DNA of 64,000 nucleotides. It comes from Pogonophryne albipinna (Eukaryota; Chordata; Actinopteri; Perciformes; Artedidraconidae). This document shows positions 32,288 to 44,835 of the stretch, in pieces (position 1 is the first letter of the stretch; each line of letters opens with the position of its first letter). Under the pieces are notes generated by a model that worked only from the letters and a program-made list of their open reading frames with translations, did not search any database and was not told where the DNA came from. Position numbers and translations under genes: made by a program. The stretch covers positions 186,001 to 250,000 of the forward strand of contig JAPTMU010000120.1 of the NCBI GenBank assembly GCA_028583405.1, read 5' to 3'.

Positions 32288-34277
32288 GCTTTAAACTGAA
32301 TTATCAATTAAATAATCTCTTCAGTATTAGTCGCCTTAAAACAATGCCTTTAATGATTAGGAGAGGATTAATAGAGGATTTTACATTTTTCTACATTCCT
32401 CATTTGTTTGGTAAAATACTGACGTGTTCTTTAAGCAAGAAAATCCTCAGTAATTTCTTGTGTCTCTAAAAATGTATAATTCCAATTTTCAATCCCTGGC
32501 AACTTTCTCAACGTTTTGTTTCAAGTGATATGGACACCTTATACGTAGGGTAAGGAGAGTTTAAAAGCTGCTTAAAACAAAGACAAAATACTGCAAAAAT
32601 ATACCAAAATGAAACTGGATTGAGGACTTTTAATACTCTTTTTTTCCAATTTAAAAACATGTATTTTCTGCTGATTGATTTTCACTCAAGTTCTGATGTT
32701 TTATGACTGACAGTTAAATAAAAACATGTCAGAGAAGTCTGCAAAGAGCTTTTAAAGGAAGTGGTTCCCCTGTTATTGGCTCTGCAGGCACCTGTATTAA
32801 TAAAGCCTCAGTGTGCTTTCACAAAGCCTTGACTTGCACCCGGAAACACTCAAACACTGGAAGGTATAATGAGTAATTCATGATTTATATCTGCCTCTCT
32901 GCAAAGAAAGAATTAAAGCAGCAGGTTATGGTCGACGTGGAGTTTCTGAATGGAAAAAGTAAACTATTTTTGTCCTTTTGTGTTAGTTATTGAGCCATAA
33001 AGACAATCCCACTTGTGTTAAATCAGAATTCACTGAGCCTGAGTTTACAGCAGCAGGTTGTCATGGTATTAATAACACATTATCCACCTTGTGATTGTCC
33101 CTGCAGCTCTGAGTGTGTTTTCTCTCACTGTTCATCTCGCAGTCTTTAAAATCCGTGTCATTTATCTCTTCAGTTGCATTGATTGTCCCCCCGTCGCTAC
33201 GCCTGCCGCTGATTGGACACTTTTTCCCTCTGTCTCGTCTCCCCACTGTTCTCAGCAGCAGCTCTTTTTCAACATGTTGACTCGGAGTTGCTGCCAATTT
33301 CATCCTCAATTTGTCTGCTTTGCGGTTTTATGGCATGTTTTTTTTAGCTGGAAATGCTGCCATGGGATGTGCGATAACACAGCTTTGTTATTGACGATGT
33401 TTTTATTTTTGAATTTCACTCATTTAGACCGGACCCAAGTGGCATGCTAATTTCTGTGAGGCAGAAAACAATGTGACTGCTAAGAGATAAGAAGTTGGAA
33501 ATATAAATCGGAACCAGATCACTTTATCTATCCAGGGAGAAATTGGGCTTTCTGACAACAGAAGAGGATTAGGTCAACATGTGAGATTCGTTTTGAGATC
33601 TGACCCAAACTTTTTTTTTTAAATGTAGTTCTTAGAAAAAAGACTGAACTCAGGAAAAATTCTGCATTTTTTAAATTAAAGTCAAAATGAGTAAAAAGTC
33701 AGAATGTTGAGAAAAAGTAAAAAATCTGAAGTTACAAAAACAAAGTGACTTCTAAGAGATAAGAAGCGGGACCTAGAAATCAGACATCAGTTTTAAATGA
33801 CGTTATTCATCCCAGCAGAAATAAGGGGTTCTCATTAGGATTAGGTCAACATGTTATATTTATGCTGAGGTTTCTAGAAAATAACTCAAATCAGGATTCT
33901 TACATTTAAGTCAATATTCGGAGAAAAAATGTAGAATTGTGAAAAAAAGTGTCTGATGTTTTAGTCAGACACACTTTTTACCAGATCTCCAAAATGTGTC
34001 ACATATGTCCCTATACCCTCTCCTGTAAACGTTAAAGTATGCAATGCAGAAAAATCATTTTAAACACAACTCCAAAAATGTAACTTATAAAAAAAAAGGC
34101 CAATACGTCTTGTATAAACTGTCGGCTGATTACATTCATACAAAAACATAAACTCTATTAACTATTTTGTTTTTTAATGCAAAGACATTAACTTGTTTTT
34201 GGTCCCTTTATCTGTAAAATAAGGTATAAAGTAGAACATTTCCCTTTAAAATTATAGCAGTGAGTTAAGAAAATACT
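32288..34277. other. Stretch without gene; contains an ancient direct duplication
   Basis: No gene recognised. Blocks near 33463-33660 and 33735-33905 align as a diverged direct repeat with an offset of about 270 bp (shared 'aagagataagaag', 'ggattaggtcaacatgt'). A 119-codon frame at 33091-33450 has no recognised similarity. Confidence 0.5.
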
Positions 34278-34885
34278 TGTTACAGTCACTGTTTAGATCG
34301 TGGAAAGAGGTAGGACCCAAAATGCAGACTACAAAAAGATAAGATCTATAAACAAAAGCAAGCTTTATTATTAAAAAAGCCGATCAACAAAAAACATGGC
34401 AAGGATAATCCATAGGTCACACGAGGAAGATAACATACCCAAAAAACGATCGTGATCAACATGAAGGGAGAAAGGGAAAAACGAACAATGTACCAACACT
34501 GAACACAGGAAGAGACTAAATACAGGGAGGGGTAATCACGAGACGAGAAACAGCCGGGCAGGGGAGGAGAAACACAAGGGCAACAGGTGAACACAATCAG
34601 ACAACGAGACACACCAGGGAAACTAACGACAGGAGGAGAAACACAAGGGCAACAGGTGAACACAATCAGACAACGAGACACACCAGGGAAACTAACGACA
34701 GGAGGAGAAACACAAGGGCAACAGGTGAACACAATCAGACAACTAGACACACCAGGGAAACTAACGACAGGGAGGAAAACACAGGGAGAAGGACCAGACA
34801 ATATACCAAGAGGAAAATATGAGACAGGGGGAACAGAACAGCAAAATAACCCCACAACTAGACACACAAAACTCAAACCCTGACA
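34278..34885 (-). mobile_element. Solo LTR with an internal 69-bp triplication
   Basis: On the minus strand it begins TGTCAGGGTTTGAGTTTTGT and ends ACAGTGACTGTAACA (TG...CA). A perfect 5-bp TSD atact lies at 34273-34277 and 34886-34890. It differs in sequence from the LTR at 31899. A 69-bp unit is tandemly triplicated at 34563-34769. The 220-codon minus-strand frame covering it is a by-product of the repeat. Confidence 0.88.
34563..34769. repeat. Three tandem 69-bp copies inside the LTR
   Basis: Units start at 34563, 34632 and 34701 and are almost identical ('ggaggagaaacacaagggca' each time). 69 is divisible by 3, so the frame repeats as 23 residues, which explains the apparent repeat protein on both strands. 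Confidence 0.95.
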
Positions 34886-34890
34886 ATACT

Positions 34891-35988
<1,098 letters not shown>

Positions 35989-37028
35989 GGCCTGTACTAC
36001 GAAGCTGGTTCAACCCAACCTGGATATGTTTGAGTTAGCCGGTTGGCCTAATCCAAAACATACGCGCTCTCGCTAAACGGTACTACGACGCAGGTTATCA
36101 AGTGGGTCGCTCAAGCCAGCCGTGTCCTATCTAGTTAGGTGCGCGTTCACATGAAAGGGGTGGTATTTGGAGCATTTGACCAATCACAAACATGGGGAAG
36201 CATACTGACAGCGCAGCGTCATACTTCCTGAATGAAAAGTCAACTATAATACTAGTCAAATATGAAGAAGTTAAACTTTAAACATCCTTGACTTAAACAC
36301 TTTATCCAGGATCAAAGCCACAGAGCTGCACCTGCAAGGTGAATAGAGCTGGTAACAGAAAAAGTGTTTGAATGCGTACATTAACAGGTTTTTGATATCA
36401 CTGCCCCGTCTAAGACACGATCTGACTTTAATTACATTTGACTCGAGTGTTTCGTCAACTTAATGTGTTGCTTAAAATAATACTTCTGCATACAGTATGT
36501 GACACTGTGAGTGTTGCACGGCCAGATACGGCTCAGCTGACTCAGATAAGGAGATATATGATACATTATGAAGTGATATGCCGCGGACTGTACGTAATGT
36601 TACTCTGATCCGGTTACTTATGTTGTGGCAGATATTTAAGTAAGCTTTCTTAACGCTAATGTTATAATAGTCAGATTACTCTGAAGATGGGAGGTGATAT
36701 TCTATTAATGTTCACGTTCACACAGTCGGTGATTTTTGCCGGCCGTCTTTCCTGCAACGGCAGCTTTTCTGTATTTCCTTTCTCCTGTAATATGACTTGA
36801 TCGCTTTAAACTCCGCACACTGAGCTCTGATTGGTCAGCAGGCAGTGCTTTCACTGAGTTGAGCTCTTAGCCTGCAACCTAACCTGCTCCGGAGCAGGTA
36901 AGCCGCTCAGCATAAGTTACCATGGAGATCTAGCCTGCTAAAAAGAGAACCAGCTTCGTAGGACCGGAAACCCCGAGTTTTCCCTGAACTTAGCCGCTAA
37001 GCGAAAATCCTGCTTCGTAGTACAGGCC
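35989..37028. mobile_element. TIR DNA element with GGCCTGTACTACGAAGC ends
   Basis: Left GGCCTGTACTACGAAGCTGG and right CCTGCTTCGTAGTACAGGCC are inverse. Flanks TCTGA at 35984-35988 and 37029-37033 give a 5-bp TSD (a shorter TSD inside this is possible). A second, inner copy of the terminal motif occurs on the right ('gaaccagcttcgtaggaccgg', 36945-36965) and another on the left ('ggtactacgacgcaggtt', 36079-36096). Non-autonomous; no transposase. Confidence 0.82.
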
Positions 37029-37033
37029 TCTGA

Positions 37034-39600
37034 TGTTTTGTTGTTGTTTTTTTTCTTTCCGTTAACTGTCAAGTAGGAACTAACACATTTTTGTAGTAAG
37101 TTTTTGTGTTTCTCTTATTTTCCTACGATACTGTTATGAAGGACAGACCATCTATTTCTATTTGTTTTTAATTTCTTTTAGAAAGGGGCAGGTAATAAAA
37201 GATTATTTTCTTCTCCCGCTCCTTTTCGGCTACGGTGTGTTTATAGAGACATGTTTTGTAAACAGTTGTTATCCATCAAGTTGTGCATACCATGAACGAA
37301 AAGAAAAAAAATGAAATGAGTAAAGAATTAGTAGATATACAAATATAATTTTCCCACGGTGCTGCAGATGCGCAGTAACTTGATACAATAACAGAAAAGC
37401 ATACCTTTCTGCTGCCCATGGGGAGTACTAGTATTTTTTGTGAGTCTTCCTGCATTTATAAAAGCAGGAATATACTTTAGTAAAATAAGAAGAGTCCCCA
37501 TTTACCAGGTAGTACAAACTGCACACAAACTCACATATTAGCAGAACAAGGAGTCATTTCTTATGAGCTTATCTCAATTTAGCCACACGCTACCAAGAAT
37601 GTCAGTGCTTATGCATAACAGCGAGACATGAGGCATGGATTCCACATTCACACGATGGAGAATGAGAAACAGCAAGAGCGAAGAAAAGCATCCCGATAAT
37701 GAGCGAAGGTCCTTAAAGAAGCCCATTAGCCCTAATAAGCTGCAGTTTCTACCAACCCTGGGGAGAAGCTGCAGGTGCTCACACCAGCACACACACATTT
37801 CTGAACTACTCTCATCCATTTGTATTGAACACACACACTCTCTCACACACACATTTGTGCCTCTAGGAGACGGTAGTTTGGTCCCTGGGGTCCATGGGGA
37901 CAGTTATTGATCAGGGAACGATGGTTGCAGTTTGATCTCTCAGCCAGGAGCACTCATTACTCCACTGCTGCTCTTATTCAAGCTAATGCAAGCAGAGGAA
38001 GTGAGGAGGAGGAGGAGGAGGAGGAGGAGGAGGAGGAGGACTAGGACTAATTTGCAGCCACATGCATCACATCTCAGTCAGCCCATCTCAGAGCTACTCC
38101 TCTGGGAATCAATGCACATATTTTAGACCACTTTGGTTCCTCTTTCCTGCATCTTATTGACAGCTTATTACACAGCTTAGTTGAATACTCGATTCTGATT
38201 GGTCAATTCGGACTTTTCAGAGGTTGTTAATACTCGATAACACACCGCTGCTAAGTAGGATCAAGGGAGAGAAGGAAAGATGTTAAAAGACGTCAGAGAA
38301 ATCCACAGAAAAGACAGACAGGAAGTTAATATTAATGCTCGGGCATTGTTTAAGGACATGTTAGTGGAAAAGAAACTGTGAACAGACTTTGACAGTTACT
38401 TGGAGTGATCAATGTTTTCGGGTGTTCTTTTTTTCAATAATGACTGCCTCGCTTAACGTTATCCCTTAGATCCACTTAGGTTTTTGTTTTTAACCACAGA
38501 CCTTATTTCTGGCTAGCAACCAAAAACAAATGCAGAAAACCATTGACCGCAGGAAGTGCTCAAATACTGACACATTTCAGGGTTTAAAGACAAGCTGTTG
38601 ACCAATCGGAGTCAAGTCTTCAACTAGTTCATGTAATAAAGAAGCACATTATAACTTATTCCACTACAGTAGTTTCAAGCTCTGTTCTGAGTTTCTCTTT
38701 TTAACAAAAAATACATCTGTTCCCTTTAGTTCAGTTTGAAGCTACTGTCATTTCACAAACCAACCAGATGTCTTCCCATTTAAATCCATCGGAAACAAGG
38801 ATTTCCTTTTTAGGTTCATTGACAGTATTTGAACACAACGGCAAACTAAATGCAAGTGATTGAGATCTGTCTTTCTGTTTGAATAAAGAACTTTGTTTTG
38901 TTCGGCTTATTTGTGTGCTCCAGTAGATAAGATCCTTCCATATGTAAGACGTCTTGAATCGGTTTAATTTGAGTTTTGTTTAATCCTTTTATTTCCCTTG
39001 AGTCTTGAATTTCTGCATTTAAATGGGGCCTTTGTTGTTTCTGTTATCTTTGTTTTAAAGCTTGAAATGTATGTAAATTGAGTATTTTGAATCCTCATGT
39101 TCAACAATACGACTGATGCTTGATTGTTTACAGAATCGCGGACAGATTGAAGATGACACTCTCGGATGAATGTGGTAATCATGTAGAAAACATGTGATTT
39201 CCTAAGTGTTTCAATAGCAAAGATAATGGGCTGTAAAACCATCGCTGCGAGTCTTTGAGCCAGAACTTTGGGAAATGTGTTTCAATCTAACGTACATTAT
39301 GCAATCATTTCCTTCAATCTGAGCAATTGGCTGATTTCCTTTTATTGAAACTAATCATAACCGTGGTTCCTCTGCAGTTGTACTTTCCGTCTCGCTGTTT
39401 TCTGCCCCATCCTAGAGTGACATTTGGGCGTCTGCTTAATAGCTTTCCAGGCGTCAATAGTACATACTAAACAGCCGTTGAATTGACACTTGATGATTGC
39501 TATCATTTAATGATCTTGCTCTGCCCTTTAGCTCACAGAATAGATTTCTTCAAGACGGTTGCAGCAGAAAAAAAACCCATTTCACAACAAAAAATAGTAC
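37034..39600. other. Stretch without recognised gene
   Basis: No exon could be confirmed. A (GGA)n microsatellite lies at 38003-38041. Some high-complexity, repeat-free parts (e.g. 37640-37790, 39360-39545) could be conserved non-coding sequence; that is only an impression. A fragment near 38500-38580 weakly resembles the right part of the MITE at 28807-29431. Confidence 0.4.
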
Positions 39601-40093
39601 GGTAACACTTTATTTTAAGGTACACATATTCACCATCAACATAGTCGTTAATTAACATGCATATTAGCAGTGTATTTGCTCTGTATTAGTCATTATAAAC
39701 CACTTATTAATGCCTTATTCTACATGACCACATTCTGCAAGTACTAGGCCATTAGTTAAGAGTTTGTCCTCAATAACCCTCTAATTAGTGCTTATTTATT
39801 GTAAGTAAGGACGTTGTTGTACATGAGTTTTGGTCTTAATATGCTCAATATGGGCCTAATAAGGCATTCTCTCATAGTAACACCTAACACATATGGTACT
39901 TATGTAACAAGACATGAAACTACAAGTGTTAATTGTGTCAAAATAACTCAAAATGTGGTGTTTCTAACTCAGAATATGTTCCCTGTTTTAAAGTGAAGTC
40001 TTGTTCATAACCAATAAGCTATAGTTTGACTCTAACATGTTAATGAACAACTAGTTGATGGTGAATATGTGTACCTTAATCTAAAGTGTTACC
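39601..40093. mobile_element. MITE with GGTAACACTTTA termini
   Basis: Left GGTAACACTTTATTTTAAGG and right CCTTAATCTAAAGTGTTACC are inverse; the inversion continues inward through 'gtacacatattcaccatcaa', about 45 bp in all. Flanks (aaaatagta/aaaagtaaa) give only an imperfect 9-bp match, so the TSD is uncertain. Confidence 0.8.
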
Positions 40094-40226
40094 AAAAGTA
40101 AATATGGAATGGGAAACGCCAACAACAGAAACACTGACAGTAACAGGAGCGACACTGCTAACACAAAAAAGCACATTTAGTCCCGTTTCACCCTACCATG
40201 CTCTGAAATAGAAAAGATAAACAGCA

Positions 40227-40345
40227 CTCGGTTGGATTTCCCAGGAGCTTTTACAGCTGCAGAGGGTTGAGGTGTGACATTTGTGTAATGGAGACCAAGT
40301 ATTGGTTTTGTGGCTTTGTGGAGCGCAATGAAAGGTGCAGATCTG
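40227..40345 (+). repeat. Segment duplicated at 45148-45262
   Basis: About 115 bp shared in the same orientation with 45148-45262 at moderate identity: 'tggatttccca.gagc.ttta', 'ggtgtgacatttgtgt', 'ggagaccaagt', 'ggtttgtggc.ttgtggag'. No TIR or TSD was found, so its nature is unknown. Confidence 0.6.
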
Positions 40346-40430
40346 AGAAATGAAGGAACCTTCTTTTAAGCGGGTGTTCCTTTCAGCTCACTGAATATCA
40401 TCCAGCTCATTACACGGCTACTGACTAAAG

Positions 40431-41968
40431 CAGGGGTCTCCAACCTTTCTTCATCTGAGAGCTACTTTGAAAAAATGAAAGTGGCCAAGAGCTACTTGCA
40501 TCACATCGCTTACATTTATTCACATAGTGAATTAAGCTTTTGTACACGTACGGAATTGTAATACCTAAAGCTTATCACAAATCTTAACTTCACATCAAGG
40601 TCCAAGAAAACGAAAATGTCTCACATATTATTATGGCCCACATAGTAAGTACATCCCTGAACATTCACATACATGTCCTTAATCACCACCTGACAAGCAT
40701 TTCACTCTTTTTCACAGTCAGTGAGATGACTGGTGCTGCATGGAGTCCACCATAGAGGTGTATGCTGGAGTGTACCCACTTAGGTCCACTCTAATAGTCA
40801 TTTAAATGTTGATCAGTCAGTCTTGTTCTGTATTTAGATTTCATGTCAGAAAAAGCTGCTTCACAAAGGTGTGTAGAACCAAATAAAGCAGACATGTTCA
40901 GTGCTGCTTGGTGGATGTTCTTATAGTTTTTTATAGTTTTTCTGGGTCTACAAGGCTACAGAAAAAAACATTATTTTGGAGATTTATAACCGCCACCTCC
41001 ATGGGATTGACACTGAACAGTGCAGCCATCTTTTTCTTCTTCGTCTTGACATGAAATTATAAACTATAATAAATCAATTGCATAGCTCTAGCCTCCCTAT
41101 ATCTGTGTGAAATTGTTCCATCCTCAAAAACAAAAAACTAATGCTTCTGCAGTCTAGCTGCAGCTTCTAGCTACGGTCTGCTGTTAAAAAAAGGACACTG
41201 AATGTCCAGAATGTGGCATCACACACATGACTTGAGTCTGAACACAGCAGACAACAGGAGTATTTACAACCGCATTATAAAAACTAAAATAGTGCATGTG
41301 GGTGCACACTTACATTCTCTGTCTTACTGTTACATGAATCCCATGAATGTATGAGACTAAGTTAGCTTCATCATCTCAATCAGTGATTAAGTGAATAATA
41401 AAGTCACTAAAATCGGGTCACTATCAGCCTGTCACTCATTATTTTCAGGAGGGGGCGGGGTTTGGAGGAACAGAGGAGACGGTGATCGCGGAAGCTTTTT
41501 CCTTCTGCCTTCACAAACTTTACACAAGTATTTATCAACTGAAAATAGCAAGAGGACATTCATACTCTGCAATCCAAGACTTGATTAAATCCACCAAAAA
41601 CCTGACATGACGATAACGAGTGTTTTTCAAAAACACAAATCCCTCCCTGTGTGTCTCTGAGCCGCAGCGACACGGCCTGATTCAGAGCGGGTCATTCTGC
41701 TGTTGGTTCTGGACTGGTGTTGGTGGAGAAAGCAGACTGGTCCGTGTGTGGTGTCGCTGTGCCGCTGTCACGTCTGTTCCTTGATCTCTGCGTCACCGAC
41801 CAATTTGATATTCGTGTGACAGAAAAAATTCTAAAATAAAAAATCGTTATTGTCCAGCCGCGGCCGAAAAATCAAGAAGCAACCTTCGCTCGATAATCGA
41901 GCGGCGAGCTACTGAAAAGCTGCCCGCGAGCTACCGGTAGCTCGCGATCAACGTGTTGGAGAGCCCTG
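40431..41968 (-). mobile_element. hAT element (CAGGGGTCTCCAA terminus) with decayed transposase end
   Basis: Starts CAGGGGTCTCCAACCTTTCT and ends GTGTTGGAGAGCCCTG, with perfect 8-bp TSD gactaaag (40423-40430 and 41969-41976). Termini and sub-terminal 'gagctac' motifs are typical of Charlie-like hATs. The minus strand keeps part of the transposase C terminus (40735-40930). Confidence 0.9.
40735..40930 (-). pseudogene. hAT transposase C-terminal dimerisation-region relic
   Basis: On the minus strand: 'LFGSTHLCEAAFSDMKSKYR', then 'TRLTDQHLNDY' and a stop. This is the pattern (STYLCE-FS-MK-KYRTRLTDEHL) of the dimerisation segment of Charlie/ZBED-type hAT transposases. No intact catalytic part is found upstream, so it is a dead fragment. 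Confidence 0.78.
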
Positions 41969-42017
41969 GACTAAAGAGATCCATAATTTGACTCGCCACA
42001 GGAGATGTCTGGAGCCC

Positions 42018-42096
42018 TTCTTCTTCTTCTTCTTCTTCTTCTTCTTCTTCTTCTTCTTCTTCTTCTTCTTCTTCTTCTTCTTCTTCTTCTTCTTCT
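42018..42096. repeat. (CTT)n microsatellite
   Basis: About 78 bases of perfect CTT repeat, just beyond the hAT at 40431-41968. Confidence 0.97.
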
Positions 42097-43139
42097 TTTG
42101 TGCTAATTAATTACACAAATTGAGCTTTTTAATTTAAGGGTTTCATTTGTTCCACCAATGTCTTTTAACAGTCTTTTGATAAACATTCTTTGCTGTATGT
42201 TGTAAGAAATTAAAATCAATGTTGATATGGCGTAATTTAAATTAAATACAGGGTTTTAATTTAAAGATGTTTTATTCTGAAAAACCGGAAGTTCACACTA
42301 ACTTTTAACTTAAAACTTCTATTCTGAAAAGTCTTCATTTCCGGTTAGCATTAGCATGTGGCTAACATTTTCAAACAGTGAATTCAAGGTGTAATGACAT
42401 GTGGTGTTGTACACTAGACACACTGTCTTTAACTCTCACTTATTGACGCTACAAAACGTTTATTAGGGAATGTTTAAATGACCACAGACATTAGAATGAT
42501 GTAATTTAGCAACAGAAAATGGCAGGATTTTCATTGGACACGCCCCCGTCGACGCCGGCCAATAGGAGAAGACTACAGTTGATAACTCGTGATGGACAGG
42601 AAGAATCGATCTCTTTCACCCCAGCTGACCCCACCGGACAGGCAACAGCTGAATGGGGAGAGCGCCTCCAAGCAGAGTCTCATTTGTATATCATCGCAAT
42701 ATTTTGTTTAATTAAATGCTGTTAACTTTTATAAGCTTCCTTGGACTCTTTTCAGTTTATCCTGGTCTCTGGGTTTTAATAAATCCTAACAATGTCCACA
42801 TTAAGCTAGTAGGAATGTAACGATAGATTGCGAGATGGATGAATCTAAATGAAGATATGCGAAAAAATCCCTTAAATTATTATTTGTCTTTATATTCATT
42901 TTTGTAAAAATAAATACGAGAAAAGAAAATCTGCCTTTGTTTCTACTTTTGTGATTTAATACTGTATACAGATACGTTGACAAACCGTGAGTTTATCGGA
43001 AACCTATTTTGTTTTAATGATTGTAGATGAAGACACATATAGATATCAAAATCCTGCACACAATGTGTATTAATCCCCGGCTGAAATAGTCCCCAAAATG
43101 CACTATACCGTATATAACATTCAAACTCAAATTCCTTTA
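42097..43139. other. Stretch without recognised gene
   Basis: A 68-codon frame at 42519-42725 with a CpG-rich start ('cccgtcgacgccggccaata') is noted but unrecognised. Otherwise AT-rich. Confidence 0.4.
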
Positions 43140-43745
43140 TATGTCTGTCTTCTTCTGCTGTTCCCTTTAGTGTTTACTTCCTGTCTTTCTTATTCTGTTG
43201 TTCCCTTTAGTGTTTACTTCCTGTCTGTCTTCTTCTGCTGTTCCCTTTAGTGTTTACTTCCTGTCTGTCTTCTTCTGCTGTTCCCTTTAGTGTTTACTTC
43301 CTGTCTCTCTTCTTCTGTTTTTCCCTTTAGTGTTTACTTCCTGTCTGTCTTCTTCTGCTGTTCCCTTTAGTGTGTACTTCCTGTCTTTCTTCTTCTGTTG
43401 TTCCCTTTAGTGTTTACTTCCTGTCTGTCTTCTTCTGCTGTTCCCTTTAGTGTTTACTTCCTGTCTGTCTTCTTCTGCTGTTCCCTTTAGTGTTTACTTC
43501 ATGTCTGTCTTCTTCTGCTGTTCCCTTTAGTGTTTACTTCCTGTCTCTCTTCTTCTGTTGTTCCCTTTAGTGTTTACTTCCTGTCTGTCTTCTTCTGCTG
43601 TTCCCTTTAGTGTTTACTTCCTGTCTGTCTTCTTCTGCTGTTCCCTTTAGTGTTTACTTCCTGTCTCTCTTCTTTTGCTGTTCCCTTTAGTGTTTACTTT
43701 CTGTCTCTCTTCTTCTGTTGTTCCCTTTAATGTTTACTTTATGTC
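43140..43745. repeat. 40-bp minisatellite, about 15 copies, each acceptor-like
   Basis: The unit is 40 bp in strict register and contains 'cttcttctgctgttcccttt' followed by AG, a good copy of a pyrimidine tract and 3' splice site, then 'tgtttacttcctg'. Copies differ by 0-3 bases. The same array resumes at 44093-44118 and 44800-44835, so it was longer and was split by two insertions. Confidence 0.95.
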
Positions 43746-44092
43746 TTCCGAGTCACTTGCTTCAGAAGCGAGGCAAGAATCCTTCCTGGCATTTGGAAAA
43801 GGAAGAGTGGAATAGGTGAGCAGGTGTGCGACTGTGCGTCATATGAGAGGCCCCGCCTTACATTTTCCGCCACAGATTTGGGAAAATTGGTCCGTGCGCA
43901 AAGCATTGTGGGGATTTTAAGACCACAGAGTCTACACATGTGCAGCCTCGAAATTTCTCCAAACGAAGTACGCCGGGCTCGGTAGAATTCCAAGTATGCT
44001 GGACATTGGAACAGTGCTTCGGCGGCACTCGATGACGTAGTATGCTTGAAATAGTGGCTCTGGAGCAGCTTTACTCGACATTGAGAAACACC
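43746..44092. mobile_element. Insertion of unknown type within the 40-bp array
   Basis: Non-array sequence of about 347 bp between two parts of the array. It is more GC-rich, with the short frames on both strands unrecognised. No clear termini, so it may be an insertion or a rearrangement. Confidence 0.45.
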
Positions 44093-44118
44093 CCCTGTCT
44101 GTCTTCTTCTGCTGTTCC

Positions 44119-44799
44119 TTGTGAGTGCTCGATTTGCAAGCGCAAGATGGTCCGCCATATTTTACAGCAGTTGCATACGGCAACCCAAATAGGACATTTG
44201 ACACAGTGGCGTTTCGCAAAGCAGAAAGAAAAAAACCTCAAAAAACCCAACAACATTAATCTGAACGAGAGAGATAAGTTATTGTTATTACAACGTGACT
44301 TCACTATTATTTAACAACTCCTTTGAGTGTGTTAAGTACATTCTTAGAATAAGTGAGAAATGGATTTAACTTCTGTTAAATAAAATTACATACAATATTT
44401 TCCATAAAAAAGTTGATTCAAGAACAAATCTCTGTTATTGGATCAGTATTTTTCTTATATGACAAGTATTGCTAAATTTGAAAGGTCTTTACCAGCTTTG
44501 GAGTTATATATATATATTATAGCACCTTCTGGCACCTCCTCGCTCATTTGCAGAGAGGGTGGGGTGAAATTCACCTTCAGAGATGTATTCTCTCAAATTG
44601 TTGTAAAACACAAAAGTCTTCATTTTGTCAGATGTATAGATATTTGAGACGTTTATGACTCGCGCATGCGCAATGCAAATCGGGCAGCCGTCTAGACGTC
44701 AAGTGTCCTATTTGGGTTGCCGTATGTAGCTGTCCAATATGGCGGACCATCTCACGCTTGCGCAATGCAAATCGGGCAGAGATGCAAATCGGGCAGTCA
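44119..44799. mobile_element. TIR element with about 70-bp inverted ends within the 40-bp array
   Basis: The left end (about 44119-44205) and the right end (about 44697-44799) are inverse: 'gtgctcgatttgcaagcgca' against 'tgcgcaatgcaaatcgggcag', then 'atggtccgccatat' and 'gcatacggcaacccaaatag' each with its inverse. The right end carries a doubled 'gatgcaaatcgggcag'. The array word 'ttccctttag' resumes after it. No coding. Confidence 0.78.
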
Positions 44800-44835
44800 C
44801 ATTCCCTTTAGTGTTTTCTTCTGTCTTTCTTCTCT

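Noticed and set aside
42519..42725. 68-codon frame with CpG-rich start as a small gene
   Set aside because: No splice signals, no family resemblance and short; left as unannotated.
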